NCBI GenBank assembly: GCA_035940775.1
Contig: DASZEN010000016.1
Location: 118,841 to 182,840, forward strand
Origin: DASQYE01 sp035940775
GTDB lineage: Bacteria > Acidobacteriota > Blastocatellia > Pyrinomonadales > Pyrinomonadaceae
Length of the DNA stretch: 64,000 nucleotides
Direction of reading: 5' to 3'
This document shows, piece after piece, positions 18,926 through 27,287 of the stretch. The notes under the pieces were generated by a model. The model did not search any database and was not told where the DNA came from. It saw nothing but the letters and a program-made list of their open reading frames with translations. Position numbers and translations under genes: made by a program. Position 1 is the first letter of the stretch. The number at the start of each line of letters is the position of its first letter.

Positions 18926-19702
18926 TCAGGGGCGCGGCTCAAAGGGGAGCGCGCCGGGCTCGCGCGCCGTGACCTGCGTAATAAGCTCTCCGGTGCGAAA
19001 TCTGGGCGACTCCAGTTGCGAATGGACGACTACGGACGGCGGCGGTCGATGCGCGTCGAAAGCCAAGGGCTCGCGGTCGCGCCGCCTGCGCCGCCCTACA
19101 TAATCGACCAGCATGTAAGCGCCGAGCGCGACGAGCGCGACCGGCAGAAACTGGCGCACGGGAAGCTGTATGCCGAGCAGCGTATGGAGCAGGAAGATTA
19201 CGCCGAGCACCAGGAGCGTCAGGCCCCACGCGAAAGGATTGCCGTAAAGGCGACGCGCGATGACATCCTCCTCCGCATCGGGCGCTAACCCGGCGCGCAT
19301 CAATTGCGCGGTGCGGCAGGCGTCAACGGCCGCGAACAGCAGCGTGCCGAAGAGGCCCAACACGAAGAAGGCCATGCCGTCGGTGACGACCGCCATCTGA
19401 AAGAAGCTGGCGAAGATGGCGAAATGGACGATGGCTTTCGAGGTTTGGCCGTTATAGGCTGCGCCGAGGCCCGGCACTATGGAAAGCAGAGTGGCGATGA
19501 GCGGCGAACTCTTGCGACGGAGGACGGGCAACCTGGATGAGGAGCGCGACTGCTGCTGTTGCAGCATCTCTACGCCCGCGACGATGCAGTCCTGGCAAAA
19601 GGGAAAGCCGCGAATGCGATGATCGCATGCGGGACAGAGCGGGCGCGCGCAGCTATTACACTGGACGACCGCCGGGTTACGAATATGGTAAGCGCAATTC
19701 AT
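18926..19702 (-). CDS. B-box-type zinc-finger membrane protein
   Basis: This 258-residue protein starts with a zinc-binding segment of B-box type (CAYH, CNSCARPLCPAC, CQDC) within residues 3-40. Several membrane helices follow between about 65 and 205, and the tail is basic. The ATG at 19700-19702 follows AGGAAG. The open frame extends much further upstream (to 20287), but that part is only the shadow of the anti-sigma gene. It is the third gene after an ECF sigma factor and a zinc-finger anti-sigma factor, 41 bases from the latter, and so is probably part of the same regulatory unit. Confidence 0.8.
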   Translation of the reverse strand: MNCAYHIRNPAVVQCNSCARPLCPACDHRIRGFPFCQDCIVAGVEMLQQQQSRSSSRLPVLRRKSSPLIATLLSIVPGLGAAYNGQTSKAIVHFAIFASFFQMAVVTDGMAFFVLGLFGTLLFAAVDACRTAQLMRAGLAPDAEEDVIARRLYGNPFAWGLTLLVLGVIFLLHTLLGIQLPVRQFLPVALVALGAYMLVDYVGRRRRRDREPLAFDAHRPPPSVVVHSQLESPRFRTGELITQVTAREPGALPFEPRP

Positions 19703-19743
19703 TTTCTTCCTGCCGTTTGCCCCCTCGGTCTCTCTAAAGCGTT

Positions 19744-20535
19744 CTAGCGATTCTTCTGCTCCCTGGGCGCTTCGGGCTTGTCCGCTTCCATGCGGGCCGG
19801 GACAACTGCATCGGGGCGCTGGCCGCTCATGAAGTCCGTGATGCCGCTGGCGATACCCTTGACGGCCGCGTTGGCCTCGTAAGATTTCTCGGCCATACGC
19901 ACGCTGGCGCGATAGAGGCCGCTGATCGAGCCGTCGGCCGAGACCGTGCTCGTGAGCACAAGGACGGCGACGAGCAGCATGGTCGCCACGGTCGCCAGTT
20001 GCGGCGAGACAATCGGGTCGAGCCACAGACGCATCCACGCGGCGAAGCGTGCGCCGAGGGGAGCGCGCACCTCTTCGGCATCGGTTGTGCCGAGCGTCGC
20101 CTGTAAAATCCTCTCGTGCAGCCCGGCGGGCACGGGTCTCTCTTCCGTAATATAGGTGTAGCAGGCGCCTATCGAGCGCACGACCTGACCGGGAAGCTCC
20201 GTGCAGCTTGCACATAGGGCGGCGTGGCGTTCCCAGCGATGGTAAAGGTTGGCGGGCAGGAATCCGTCCAGGTAATCGGTCAGGCACTCCTCGAACTCGG
20301 CGCAGGTCATGGCAGTTTCCGGCATGGTCTGCATCAGGATACGTGCTTCGAGTTCGGCGGGCGGCGGCGCGGGTTCCGACATCTGGCAGGCGCGAATACT
20401 GTTTTTAACCTCGCTCAAAAGGTCGTGGCAAACGGGGCAGCGCATGGCGTGCTCGGCGAAGGCGCGGGCCACCGGGGCCTCCAAACTGCCCTCTATGTAG
20501 TCCGTCAAGCGATCTTCAAAATCCGCACAAAGCAT
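19744..20535 (-). CDS. Anti-sigma factor with two zinc-finger domains
   Basis: This 263-residue membrane protein has two consecutive anti-sigma zinc-finger (zf-HC2) domains. The first is FEDRLTDYIEGSLE with HAMRCPVC (about 5-40), and the second is FEECLTDYLDGFLP with HAALCASC (about 80-115). Each has the HxxxCxxC core. A membrane helix follows at about 178-200, with about 60 residues on the far side. It should bind and hold the ECF sigma factor encoded 108 bases upstream. The tandem duplication of the zinc finger is less common than a single copy. Membrane topology suggests response to an envelope signal. Confidence 0.88.
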   Translation of the reverse strand: MLCADFEDRLTDYIEGSLEAPVARAFAEHAMRCPVCHDLLSEVKNSIRACQMSEPAPPPAELEARILMQTMPETAMTCAEFEECLTDYLDGFLPANLYHRWERHAALCASCTELPGQVVRSIGACYTYITEERPVPAGLHERILQATLGTTDAEEVRAPLGARFAAWMRLWLDPIVSPQLATVATMLLVAVLVLTSTVSADGSISGLYRASVRMAEKSYEANAAVKGIASGITDFMSGQRPDAVVPARMEADKPEAPREQKNR

Positions 20536-20643
20536 ATTGTTTACTCGTTTCCAACCCCTGTTTTAAAATTCCTCTAAGGCGACGACGGCGCTTCGCGTTC
20601 GGCCCCAACCGCTGGAGAGACGCGTGCGCCTCCGCGCTTTTGT

Positions 20644-21288
20644 CTAAACGCTCGTCAGGGCGACGACGCGCATGCGGCGCAAAATCTTCGCCAGCTCAAT
20701 GCGCCCGCGATTGATGCGCGATTTAACCGTACCCTCCGGTATCTGTAAAAGATCGACTATCTCCTGGTAACTCAACTCTTCTATATCGCGCAGGATGACG
20801 CAGGTGCGAAGGTCTGGCGAGAGCTTGTCGATGCCCGCCTGTACTTGCGCGCCCAGTTCGCGCCGCTCCATCTCGCTCTGCACCGAGCCGCTCTTCGAGC
20901 GAAGATGATAGGTATGGTCTTCCAGATCGTCGGCATGCGTATCGTGCGGCGTCCTCTGGCGGCGACGGTAATCATCTATGATTAGATTACGAGCGAGACG
21001 CATCAGCCAGTTCTGCAAGTCGCCCTGTTTCGGGTCGTACTGATCCAGAGAGCGATAGACGCGTATGAAGACCTCCTGCGTCAAATCCTCTGCGGCGTCG
21101 GCGCGCGAGGTAAAGCGATAGGCCAGATTGTAAATGCGGCGTGAATAGGAGGAGACGATCTCTTCCCACGCCGCACCGTCGCCCGCACGACACCGTCTGA
21201 CTAATTCGGCTCCCTCAGTCGTCGCCAAAGCCTTTGCAGCTCCCACCTGTCGTCTCTCCGATCCCGTCGTCGACATCTCTCTTAACAT
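20644..21288 (-). CDS. ECF-type RNA polymerase sigma factor
   Basis: This 214-residue protein has region 2 (YNLAYRFTSRADAAEDLTQEVFIRVYRSL, with the DLTQ core, given here as a landmark around residues 54-82) and region 4 (LSPDLRTCVILRDIEELSYQEI followed by the HTH PEGTVKSRINRGR). This is the standard SigE/RpoE-like layout. The ATG at 21288 has AGGA at good spacing; an alternative ATG lies 4 codons in. It is the first gene of an operon with its anti-sigma factor and a zinc-finger membrane protein, and likely autoregulates. Confidence 0.93.
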   Translation of the reverse strand: MLREMSTTGSERRQVGAAKALATTEGAELVRRCRAGDGAAWEEIVSSYSRRIYNLAYRFTSRADAAEDLTQEVFIRVYRSLDQYDPKQGDLQNWLMRLARNLIIDDYRRRQRTPHDTHADDLEDHTYHLRSKSGSVQSEMERRELGAQVQAGIDKLSPDLRTCVILRDIEELSYQEIVDLLQIPEGTVKSRINRGRIELAKILRRMRVVALTSV

Positions 21289-21583
21289 GCGCGTCCTGCA
21301 AGGTGGAAAACGCCCCTGCTCAGCGCTGATTACGACGGCCCGGAAGCGAAAGTTCCTGAAAACATTGGCCGTAAGCAGGGCGGCGGGGCCCCGAGCCCCG
21401 GGGCCTCGCTCCGTCCGCGTCCCGCCCGGGCCCTTCGTCTCATCTCTGGCTTCTTGCGCCCCTACTGCGAAATATTGTAGCCTTGCCTCGCCACCCTATA
21501 TCTTGTGGTTTGGGCTCGTGCGCCGTCAAGTGCCGTAAAAGGATTGAGGCGCGCGCGTCTTTCCCGGCAGAGGCTTTGATCTT
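21289..21583. other. Divergent promoter region
   Basis: About 295 bases between the sigma-factor operon (minus strand) and the flippase-like gene (plus strand). It must carry promoters for both, but I see no confident -35/-10 pair. Confidence 0.35.
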
Positions 21584-22696
21584 TTGCGAAAACATCTGAA
21601 ATTCATCGCTCTCGTGGTGCTGGCCGCGCTTATCCTGTGGTGGTTCGGGCGCGGGCTCAATTGGGCGGAGGTGCGCGAAAGCGTCCGTCTGGCGGACGCG
21701 CGCCTGCTCGCGTCCGCCATCCTTGTCGTCTCGCTGACCTACCTGATACGCGCTTACCGCTGGCGCGCGTTGCTCGCGCCCCTGACGCCCGCGAGCCTGC
21801 GCGAGCTGTTTGTAGCGACGACCGTAGGCTTCGGCTCCGTCTTTCTCTTCGGTCGAGCGGGCGAGGTGGTGCGCCCCGTCGTGCTCCCGCTGCGTGACAG
21901 GCGCGTGCGCCCGGCCGCTTCCTTCGTCACGATCATGGTCGAGCGCCTCTGCGATAGCGTGGCCGTCGTCGTGCTGTTCGCCGCCAATCTACTGTGGTTT
22001 CGCGCGCCCGCCAGTGATGCGGCCCAGTTCGCGCACGTGCGCGAGGCCGGATTGATCCTGCTCGTCGTAGCCCTGGTCGGCGTCGGCTCTCTGATCTGGT
22101 TCGAGCGGCGCTCGGCGCGAGCGGTTCACTGGCTCGATCAAAGACTGGCGCGCCTGCGGTTTGTGCCCGAGCGCGTCCGCCACGCGGCCGTCAGCACTCT
22201 TGAGCAATTGGCGACCGCTTTGCAAGTGCTGGCGCACCCGCGCGAGTTGCTGGTGACGGCGACATGGACGGCCCTTTTGTGGCTCGCCATAACGCTCGCC
22301 AACGGGCTCGTGATACGCGCCTTCGGTCTGCCCTTCGGGTTTGGAGAGACCGTCTTCGTGTTGGGCTGGGCGCTCGTCGGCTCCTTAGTGCCGACGCCGG
22401 GCGGGGCCGCCGGTGCGTTTCATGCGGCGACGGCCGCCGGGCTGATCTTTCTCGGAGTGGCGCGCGAGAAGGCGGCGGCCGCCTCGATCGTGATACATCT
22501 GGTGGATTTCGCCCCGGCCGTCCTGTTCGGCCTCTATTACGTGCTGCGCGGCGACATTAACATCAGGCGTTTGCGCGAGCTGACCTCGTCCGAAGCCGTC
22601 GAGCATGCGGTCGAAGACGAGAAGCTGGAACCCGTTGCGGGTCAAACGAAGGCGGAGGAGGAAGAAGACCTGGAGGCTCTGGCGCTTGGCAAGTGA
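21584..22696 (+). CDS. Lysylphosphatidylglycerol synthase transmembrane-region family protein
   Basis: This 370-residue polytopic membrane protein has about 7-8 helices and the UPF0104 / LPG-synthase-TM hallmarks FGRAGEVVRPVVL (about 86-98) and SLVPTPGGAAGAFH (about 266-280). It corresponds to the flippase-like half of MprF without the transferase domain. Such proteins are predicted lipid or polyprenyl-lipid transporters in the inner membrane. The C-terminal 45 residues are acidic and cytoplasmic. The start is a TTG at 21584; no in-frame ATG precedes the first helix. Confidence 0.85.
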   Translation: MRKHLKFIALVVLAALILWWFGRGLNWAEVRESVRLADARLLASAILVVSLTYLIRAYRWRALLAPLTPASLRELFVATTVGFGSVFLFGRAGEVVRPVVLPLRDRRVRPAASFVTIMVERLCDSVAVVVLFAANLLWFRAPASDAAQFAHVREAGLILLVVALVGVGSLIWFERRSARAVHWLDQRLARLRFVPERVRHAAVSTLEQLATALQVLAHPRELLVTATWTALLWLAITLANGLVIRAFGLPFGFGETVFVLGWALVGSLVPTPGGAAGAFHAATAAGLIFLGVAREKAAAASIVIHLVDFAPAVLFGLYYVLRGDINIRRLRELTSSEAVEHAVEDEKLEPVAGQTKAEEEEDLEALALGK

Positions 22697-22733
22697 GACG
22701 GCCGAAGGCGTGTTCGTCGGGAGGGCTTTTTCG

Positions 22734-23174
22734 ATGGCTGATCTACGCTCTCAGGTGGAAAAGACGTTTGCGGGGATAGAGGTTGGCGACCGTTTCCGTT
22801 GGAGCCGTACGATCACGGAAGGCGATGTCGCCATCTTCGTAGGCGTCACGGGCGACTATAATCCTTTTCACATGGACGATGATTTCGCTCGCCAGACCAA
22901 GTTCGGACGCCGCATCGTACCCGGATTGCTGACCGCGAGCCTGGCGACGCACATCGGCGGCATGCTCGCCTTCCTCGCCTCCGAGATGCACTTTCGCTAC
23001 CACCAGCCGGTCTTTATAGGCGAGACCGTGACGTGCGAGGTCGAGGTCAAGGAGAAGATTCAGGAGGGGCGACGCATACGCGCCAGCGTGCGCTGTACGA
23101 AGGACGAGGCGGTTGAAGTCCTGACCGGAGAGTTTACGGGAACGCCCGCAGCTCTGCGGCTGAAGCCGGAGTAA
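22734..23174 (+). CDS. MaoC-like (R)-specific enoyl-CoA hydratase
   Basis: This 146-residue hot-dog-fold protein has the hydratase motif in FVGVTGDYNPFHMDDDFA (Asp and His at about 45-51) and FGRRIVPGLLTASL, as in PhaJ. It hydrates trans-2-enoyl-CoA to (R)-3-hydroxyacyl-CoA. The ATG at 22734 follows GGGAGGG. The open frame continues upstream to 22605, but that part overlaps the previous gene. It is separated by 37 bases from the membrane protein gene and may be cotranscribed. Confidence 0.88.
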   Translation: MADLRSQVEKTFAGIEVGDRFRWSRTITEGDVAIFVGVTGDYNPFHMDDDFARQTKFGRRIVPGLLTASLATHIGGMLAFLASEMHFRYHQPVFIGETVTCEVEVKEKIQEGRRIRASVRCTKDEAVEVLTGEFTGTPAALRLKPE

Positions 23175-23282
23175 GTGAAAAGCAGAGTGAAGCGGAAAAC
23201 CGAAACCCTCGGATAAAAGGGCTGCTGCTGCTGTCCGCACTACTTTACCTTTTCACTTTTGCCTTTGAGGAGCAAAGCCACT

Positions 23283-23765
23283 ATGAAGTGTCCTTTCTGC
23301 GGTTTCATCGAAGATAAGGTGGTTGATTCGCGCGAGTCGCGCGAGGGCGATGCGATTCGCCGCCGCCGCGAGTGCCTGCGCTGCGAGCGGCGCTTTACTT
23401 CTTACGAGCGCATAGACGAAATCCCTTACATGGTCATCAAGAAGGACGGCCGCCGCGAAGCCTTCGACCGCAACAAGGTGATGGCGGGCCTGCTGCGCGC
23501 CTGCGAGAAACGGCCCGTCCCGTCCTCGAAGCTTGAGGGCATAGTCAACTCCGTGGAGAAGTACGTGCAGGAATCGCCCGAGCGCGAGCGCCCGACGAGC
23601 AAGATCGGCGAACAGATCATGCGCCGCCTTAAGGAGCTGGATAAGGTGGCTTATGTGCGCTTCGCCTCCGTCTATCTGGAATTTGAAGATGTCTCGGAAT
23701 TTATGCACGAACTGAAACACCTGGTGCGTTCACGCGCTGGCGGCCAGGCGGCGAAAAGAGCTTGA
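23283..23765 (+). CDS. nrdR: Transcriptional repressor NrdR
   Basis: NrdR represses ribonucleotide reductase genes when its ATP-cone binds dATP/ATP. The 160-residue protein starts MKCPFCGF, with a four-cysteine zinc ribbon completed by CLRCERRF. An ATP-cone follows (VIKKDGRREAFDRNKVMAGLLRAC) at about 50-140. The length matches the family. The start at 23283 has GAGGAG 8 bases upstream. Confidence 0.96.
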   Translation: MKCPFCGFIEDKVVDSRESREGDAIRRRRECLRCERRFTSYERIDEIPYMVIKKDGRREAFDRNKVMAGLLRACEKRPVPSSKLEGIVNSVEKYVQESPERERPTSKIGEQIMRRLKELDKVAYVRFASVYLEFEDVSEFMHELKHLVRSRAGGQAAKRA

Positions 23766-23871
23766 AAGGTTTGTGACCGGCGACAAGCGATGACTGTCAG
23801 GCAGAGAGAGGGGCCCCGCGCGTCTCCTGACTCGTCGCTTACGGCCCAAGACACTTCGACACCGATTGCTT

Positions 23872-24342
23872 ATGATTAAAGCGGCGCATGTCACGGGGCT
23901 CGAACGCCTCGAACTTGAGAGATTGCGCGACCGCGTCGGGCGTCTCTTCGATGCCTTGCAGGAAGCGACGCTCGCCGACGCTCCGGCGACGCCGGGCGCA
24001 TGGTCGCCGCCCGTCGATTTGTGCGAAACGGCCGACGCCGTGACGATGCGCGTCGAGCTGCCGGGCGTGGCGGCCTCCCAGATCAAGATCGCGCTGACGA
24101 GCGCGCACCTGCGCATCTGCGGCGAGAAGAAAAAACGGACGCCACGCACGCGCATCATTTCGCATCTATGTTCCGAGCGAAGCTACGGACATTTCATGCG
24201 CACTGTGCCGCTTCGCTGGACTATAGACGTAAGCGAAGCGACGGCTGAGCTTGAGAACGGCGTGCTGACGGTTCGTCTGCCGAAAAGAAAAGACCGCCGC
24301 GGCGCGCAATTTCGTGTGACGATAAAAGAGAACGAGGAATGA
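23872..24342 (+). CDS. Hsp20/alpha-crystallin small heat-shock protein
   Basis: This 156-residue protein has an alpha-crystallin domain (about 42-150) with WSPPVDLCETADAVTMRVELPGV, FMRTVPLRWTIDV and the conserved AELENGVLTVRLPK. It is an ATP-independent chaperone that keeps unfolded proteins soluble. The ATG at 23872 is preferred to the TTG 6 bases earlier. It lies 77 bases upstream of lon, which suggests a proteostasis unit. No CIRCE element is visible. Confidence 0.92.
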   Translation: MIKAAHVTGLERLELERLRDRVGRLFDALQEATLADAPATPGAWSPPVDLCETADAVTMRVELPGVAASQIKIALTSAHLRICGEKKKRTPRTRIISHLCSERSYGHFMRTVPLRWTIDVSEATAELENGVLTVRLPKRKDRRGAQFRVTIKENEE

Positions 24343-24419
24343 TGAATGCGGAACGGGTGAATTGAAGAACTCAATTTGCGTCTATTATTTTCGGCGCTCC
24401 GCATCCATCATCTAAAACT

Positions 24420-26903
24420 ATGGCTATTATTACCAACGCAGAAATCGCAGAAGACCTGGAGGCGGCAAGCAGTAGTAGCGGCGGCGGCGGCGAGGAGCAG
24501 CAGTTACAGATTCCCAACGAGCTGCCGGTGCTCCCCTTGCGCGATATAGTTATCTACCCGTTCATGATCGTGCCGCTCTTCGTCTCGCGCGAGAAATCCA
24601 TTCGCGCCGTCGACGAGGCGCTCGGCGAGAATCGCATGATCCTGCTCGCCTCGCAGAAGGATTTGGACAAGGAAGAGCCGACGGGCGAAGACCTCTACGG
24701 GATCGGGACGGTGGCCGTCATCATGCGTATGCTCAAGCTCCCCGATGGTCGCATACGCATACTCGTGCAGGGCTTGGCGCGCGCCCAGATCGAATCGGTC
24801 GAAGCGAGCGGCGAATACCTGCGCGCGCGCCTGCACGTCTTGCAGGAGACGCCCGCCCCGGAGCGCTCGCTCGAAGTCGAAGCCTTGATCCGCAACGTCC
24901 GCGCCTCGATGGAGAAGGCCGCCAACCTCGGCAAAAACATCTCGCCCGAAGTGATGGCGATCATCGCTAATCTGGACGACGCCGGACGCCTCGCAGACCT
25001 ATCGGCTTCAAACCTCGAATTGAAGGTCGAAGACGCGCAGAGCGTTCTCGACATCGCGGATACCACGCTGCGCCTGCGCCGCGTCAACGAACTCCTGAAC
25101 AAGGAGATCGAAGTCCTGACCGTACAGCAGGAGATCAACACGCAGGCGCGCGCCGATATCGACCGCTCGCAGCGTGAGTTCTACCTGCGCCAGCAATTGA
25201 AGGCGATTCAGTCCGAGCTTGGCGAGGGCAACGAGCTGGCCGAAGAGATCGCGCAGTTCCGTGAGAAGATCGAAGCCGCCAGGATGCCCAAGCCTGCCGA
25301 GGAAGAGGCGCTCCGCCAGTTGAAGAAGCTTGAGCGCATGCACCCGGACGCCGCCGAGACGGCGACCCTTCGCAACTGGATGGAGATTATGACCGATCTC
25401 CCGTGGTCGAAAGCCTCGGTTGATAATTTAGACCTCATCAAAGCCGAGCGCATTCTGAACGAGGATCACTACGGGTTGGAGAAAGTAAAGGAGCGTATCA
25501 TAGAGGCGCTCGCCGTGCGCAAGCTGAAAGAGAAACCCAAGGGGCCGATCCTCTGCCTGGTTGGCCCGCCCGGAGTCGGTAAAACCAGCCTCGGGCGCTC
25601 GATTGCCCGCGCGCTCGATAGAAAGTTCGTCCGCCTCTCTTTGGGCGGCGTCCACGACGAAGCGGAGATACGCGGCCACCGCCGCACCTACGTCGGCGCG
25701 ATGCCCGGCCGCATCATACAGGCGATACAGCAGGCGGGCACGAACAACCCGCTCATCATGCTCGACGAGATCGACAAGGTCGGCGCAGACTTCAGGGGCG
25801 ACCCCTCGTCGGCGCTCCTCGAAGTCTTAGACCCGGAGCAGAACAACTCCTTTCGTGATAACTATCTGAACATCACCTTTGATCTGTCGAACGTGATGTT
25901 CATGACGACGGCCAACGTGCTTGAGACGATTCAACCCGCTTTGCGCGACAGGATGGAAGTGATTCGTCTGGCCGGTTACACGGAGGAAGAGAAGCGCGAG
26001 ATCGCGCGCCGTCACCTGCTCCCCAAACAGATGGAGGAGAACGGCATCACGGCGCGCAACCTCCATATCTCAAAGACGGCGATCCTCGCCATCATCCAGC
26101 AGTACACGCAGGAGGCGGGCTTGCGCCAGTTGGAGCGCGAACTGGGCGCTATCTGTCGCAAGGTGGCACGCCGCATCGCCGAAGGAAATACTGAAACCGT
26201 GCGCGTCACGGTCAAGAACCTGCACGAGTTCCTGCGCGCGCCCAAGATTTTGCCGGAAGAGGTTTTGAAGAAAGACCAGATCGGCGTCGCCACCGGCCTT
26301 GCCTGGACGGCCGTGGGCGGCGACGTGCTCTTTATAGAGGCGCTGCGTATGAAGGGCAAGGGCAATCTGGTCTTGACCGGACAACTGGGCGAGGTGATGC
26401 GGGAATCGGCCCAGGCCGCCTACTCCTACGCCAAGTCGCGCGCCAAAGAGCTTGAGATAGACGAAGAGGATTTCAATACCTACGACCTGCACATACACAT
26501 CCCCGAAGGCGCGATCCCGAAGGACGGCCCCTCGGCCGGAATCACCCTGGCGACCGCCATGGTCTCGGCGCTTTCGCAGCGCGCCATCCGCAAGGATGTT
26601 GCGATGACGGGCGAGATTACTTTGCGCGGCAATGTCCTGCCCGTCGGCGGCGTCAAAGAGAAGGTGCTGGCCGCCAGGCGCGCGCGCGTCTCGACCATTA
26701 TCCTGCCTCTTCAGAACCGGCGCGATATGGACGAGGTGCCGAAAGAGCCTTTTAAGGACATTCGCTTCGTTTTCGTAGATAACGTACGCCAGGTTTTCCG
26801 CGAGGCTCTGAAGAGCAAGGATGCCCCACCGGCGAGCGCCGGGCCGCGCCCTTCCAGGATGCCCCAGGCGGCCACCGGGGCGGGCATCCAGGGGGTGCGT
26901 TAG
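24420..26903 (+). CDS. lon: ATP-dependent protease Lon
   Basis: Lon unfolds and degrades damaged and regulatory proteins in the cytoplasm. The 827-residue protein has the N-terminal LON substrate domain (about 34-230), the AAA+ module with Walker A GPPGVGKTS (382-390) and Walker B LIMLDEIDKV, and the C-terminal protease domain. The catalytic dyad is Ser705 in PKDGPSAG and Lys748 in GGVKEK. Length and motifs are standard for bacterial LonA. A Ser/Gly-rich linker near residues 16-25 is unusual but harmless. The stop is followed by a strong hairpin. Confidence 0.97.
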   Translation: MAIITNAEIAEDLEAASSSSGGGGEEQQLQIPNELPVLPLRDIVIYPFMIVPLFVSREKSIRAVDEALGENRMILLASQKDLDKEEPTGEDLYGIGTVAVIMRMLKLPDGRIRILVQGLARAQIESVEASGEYLRARLHVLQETPAPERSLEVEALIRNVRASMEKAANLGKNISPEVMAIIANLDDAGRLADLSASNLELKVEDAQSVLDIADTTLRLRRVNELLNKEIEVLTVQQEINTQARADIDRSQREFYLRQQLKAIQSELGEGNELAEEIAQFREKIEAARMPKPAEEEALRQLKKLERMHPDAAETATLRNWMEIMTDLPWSKASVDNLDLIKAERILNEDHYGLEKVKERIIEALAVRKLKEKPKGPILCLVGPPGVGKTSLGRSIARALDRKFVRLSLGGVHDEAEIRGHRRTYVGAMPGRIIQAIQQAGTNNPLIMLDEIDKVGADFRGDPSSALLEVLDPEQNNSFRDNYLNITFDLSNVMFMTTANVLETIQPALRDRMEVIRLAGYTEEEKREIARRHLLPKQMEENGITARNLHISKTAILAIIQQYTQEAGLRQLERELGAICRKVARRIAEGNTETVRVTVKNLHEFLRAPKILPEEVLKKDQIGVATGLAWTAVGGDVLFIEALRMKGKGNLVLTGQLGEVMRESAQAAYSYAKSRAKELEIDEEDFNTYDLHIHIPEGAIPKDGPSAGITLATAMVSALSQRAIRKDVAMTGEITLRGNVLPVGGVKEKVLAARRARVSTIILPLQNRRDMDEVPKEPFKDIRFVFVDNVRQVFREALKSKDAPPASAGPRPSRMPQAATGAGIQGVR

Positions 26904-26991
26904 GTCTAACTATTTCAACAGTTAGCTGGGCCGAAAAATCTCCTCCGAGGGGCACAACCAGTTGCCCGCGAGGTGCATCTTTAGATAGGGT

Positions 26992-27029
26992 TGCGAAGCG
27001 GTTTTAGTGGAAAATTTAACCGCTTCGCA
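26992..27029. terminator. Hairpin terminator after lon
   Basis: TGCGAAGCGGTT (26992-27003) pairs perfectly with AACCGCTTCGCA (27018-27029), followed by TTCTATTTTAA. It is 90 bases downstream of the lon stop. Confidence 0.75.
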
Positions 27030-27287
27030 TTCTATTTTAAGTGGATAATGGTTTGACACCCCGTGAAGCCGTGTGATAACCTCCGCGGCCTGTGGCTTCA
27101 AGTCATGCCCTAAGCGCACGACGGCCCGCCATGCGGAGTCACTCTAACAATTAGGAACTTTGATTATAGCCCTCGCGTTCGAGAGATAGTGGATGCCGCT
27201 TCGCGCCGAGCGACTCTCTTTTTAGGATAGGAAAGTCGCCCCGAAGTGGATTCGCTCCAGTTTTCTTTAAAGGAGACCGACGATTTG

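Noticed and set aside
19703..20287. A 195-codon N-terminal extension of the B-box zinc-finger gene
   Set aside because: It overlaps the anti-sigma gene in another frame, has no protein-like pattern, and a good ribosome binding site and the zinc finger begin at 19702.
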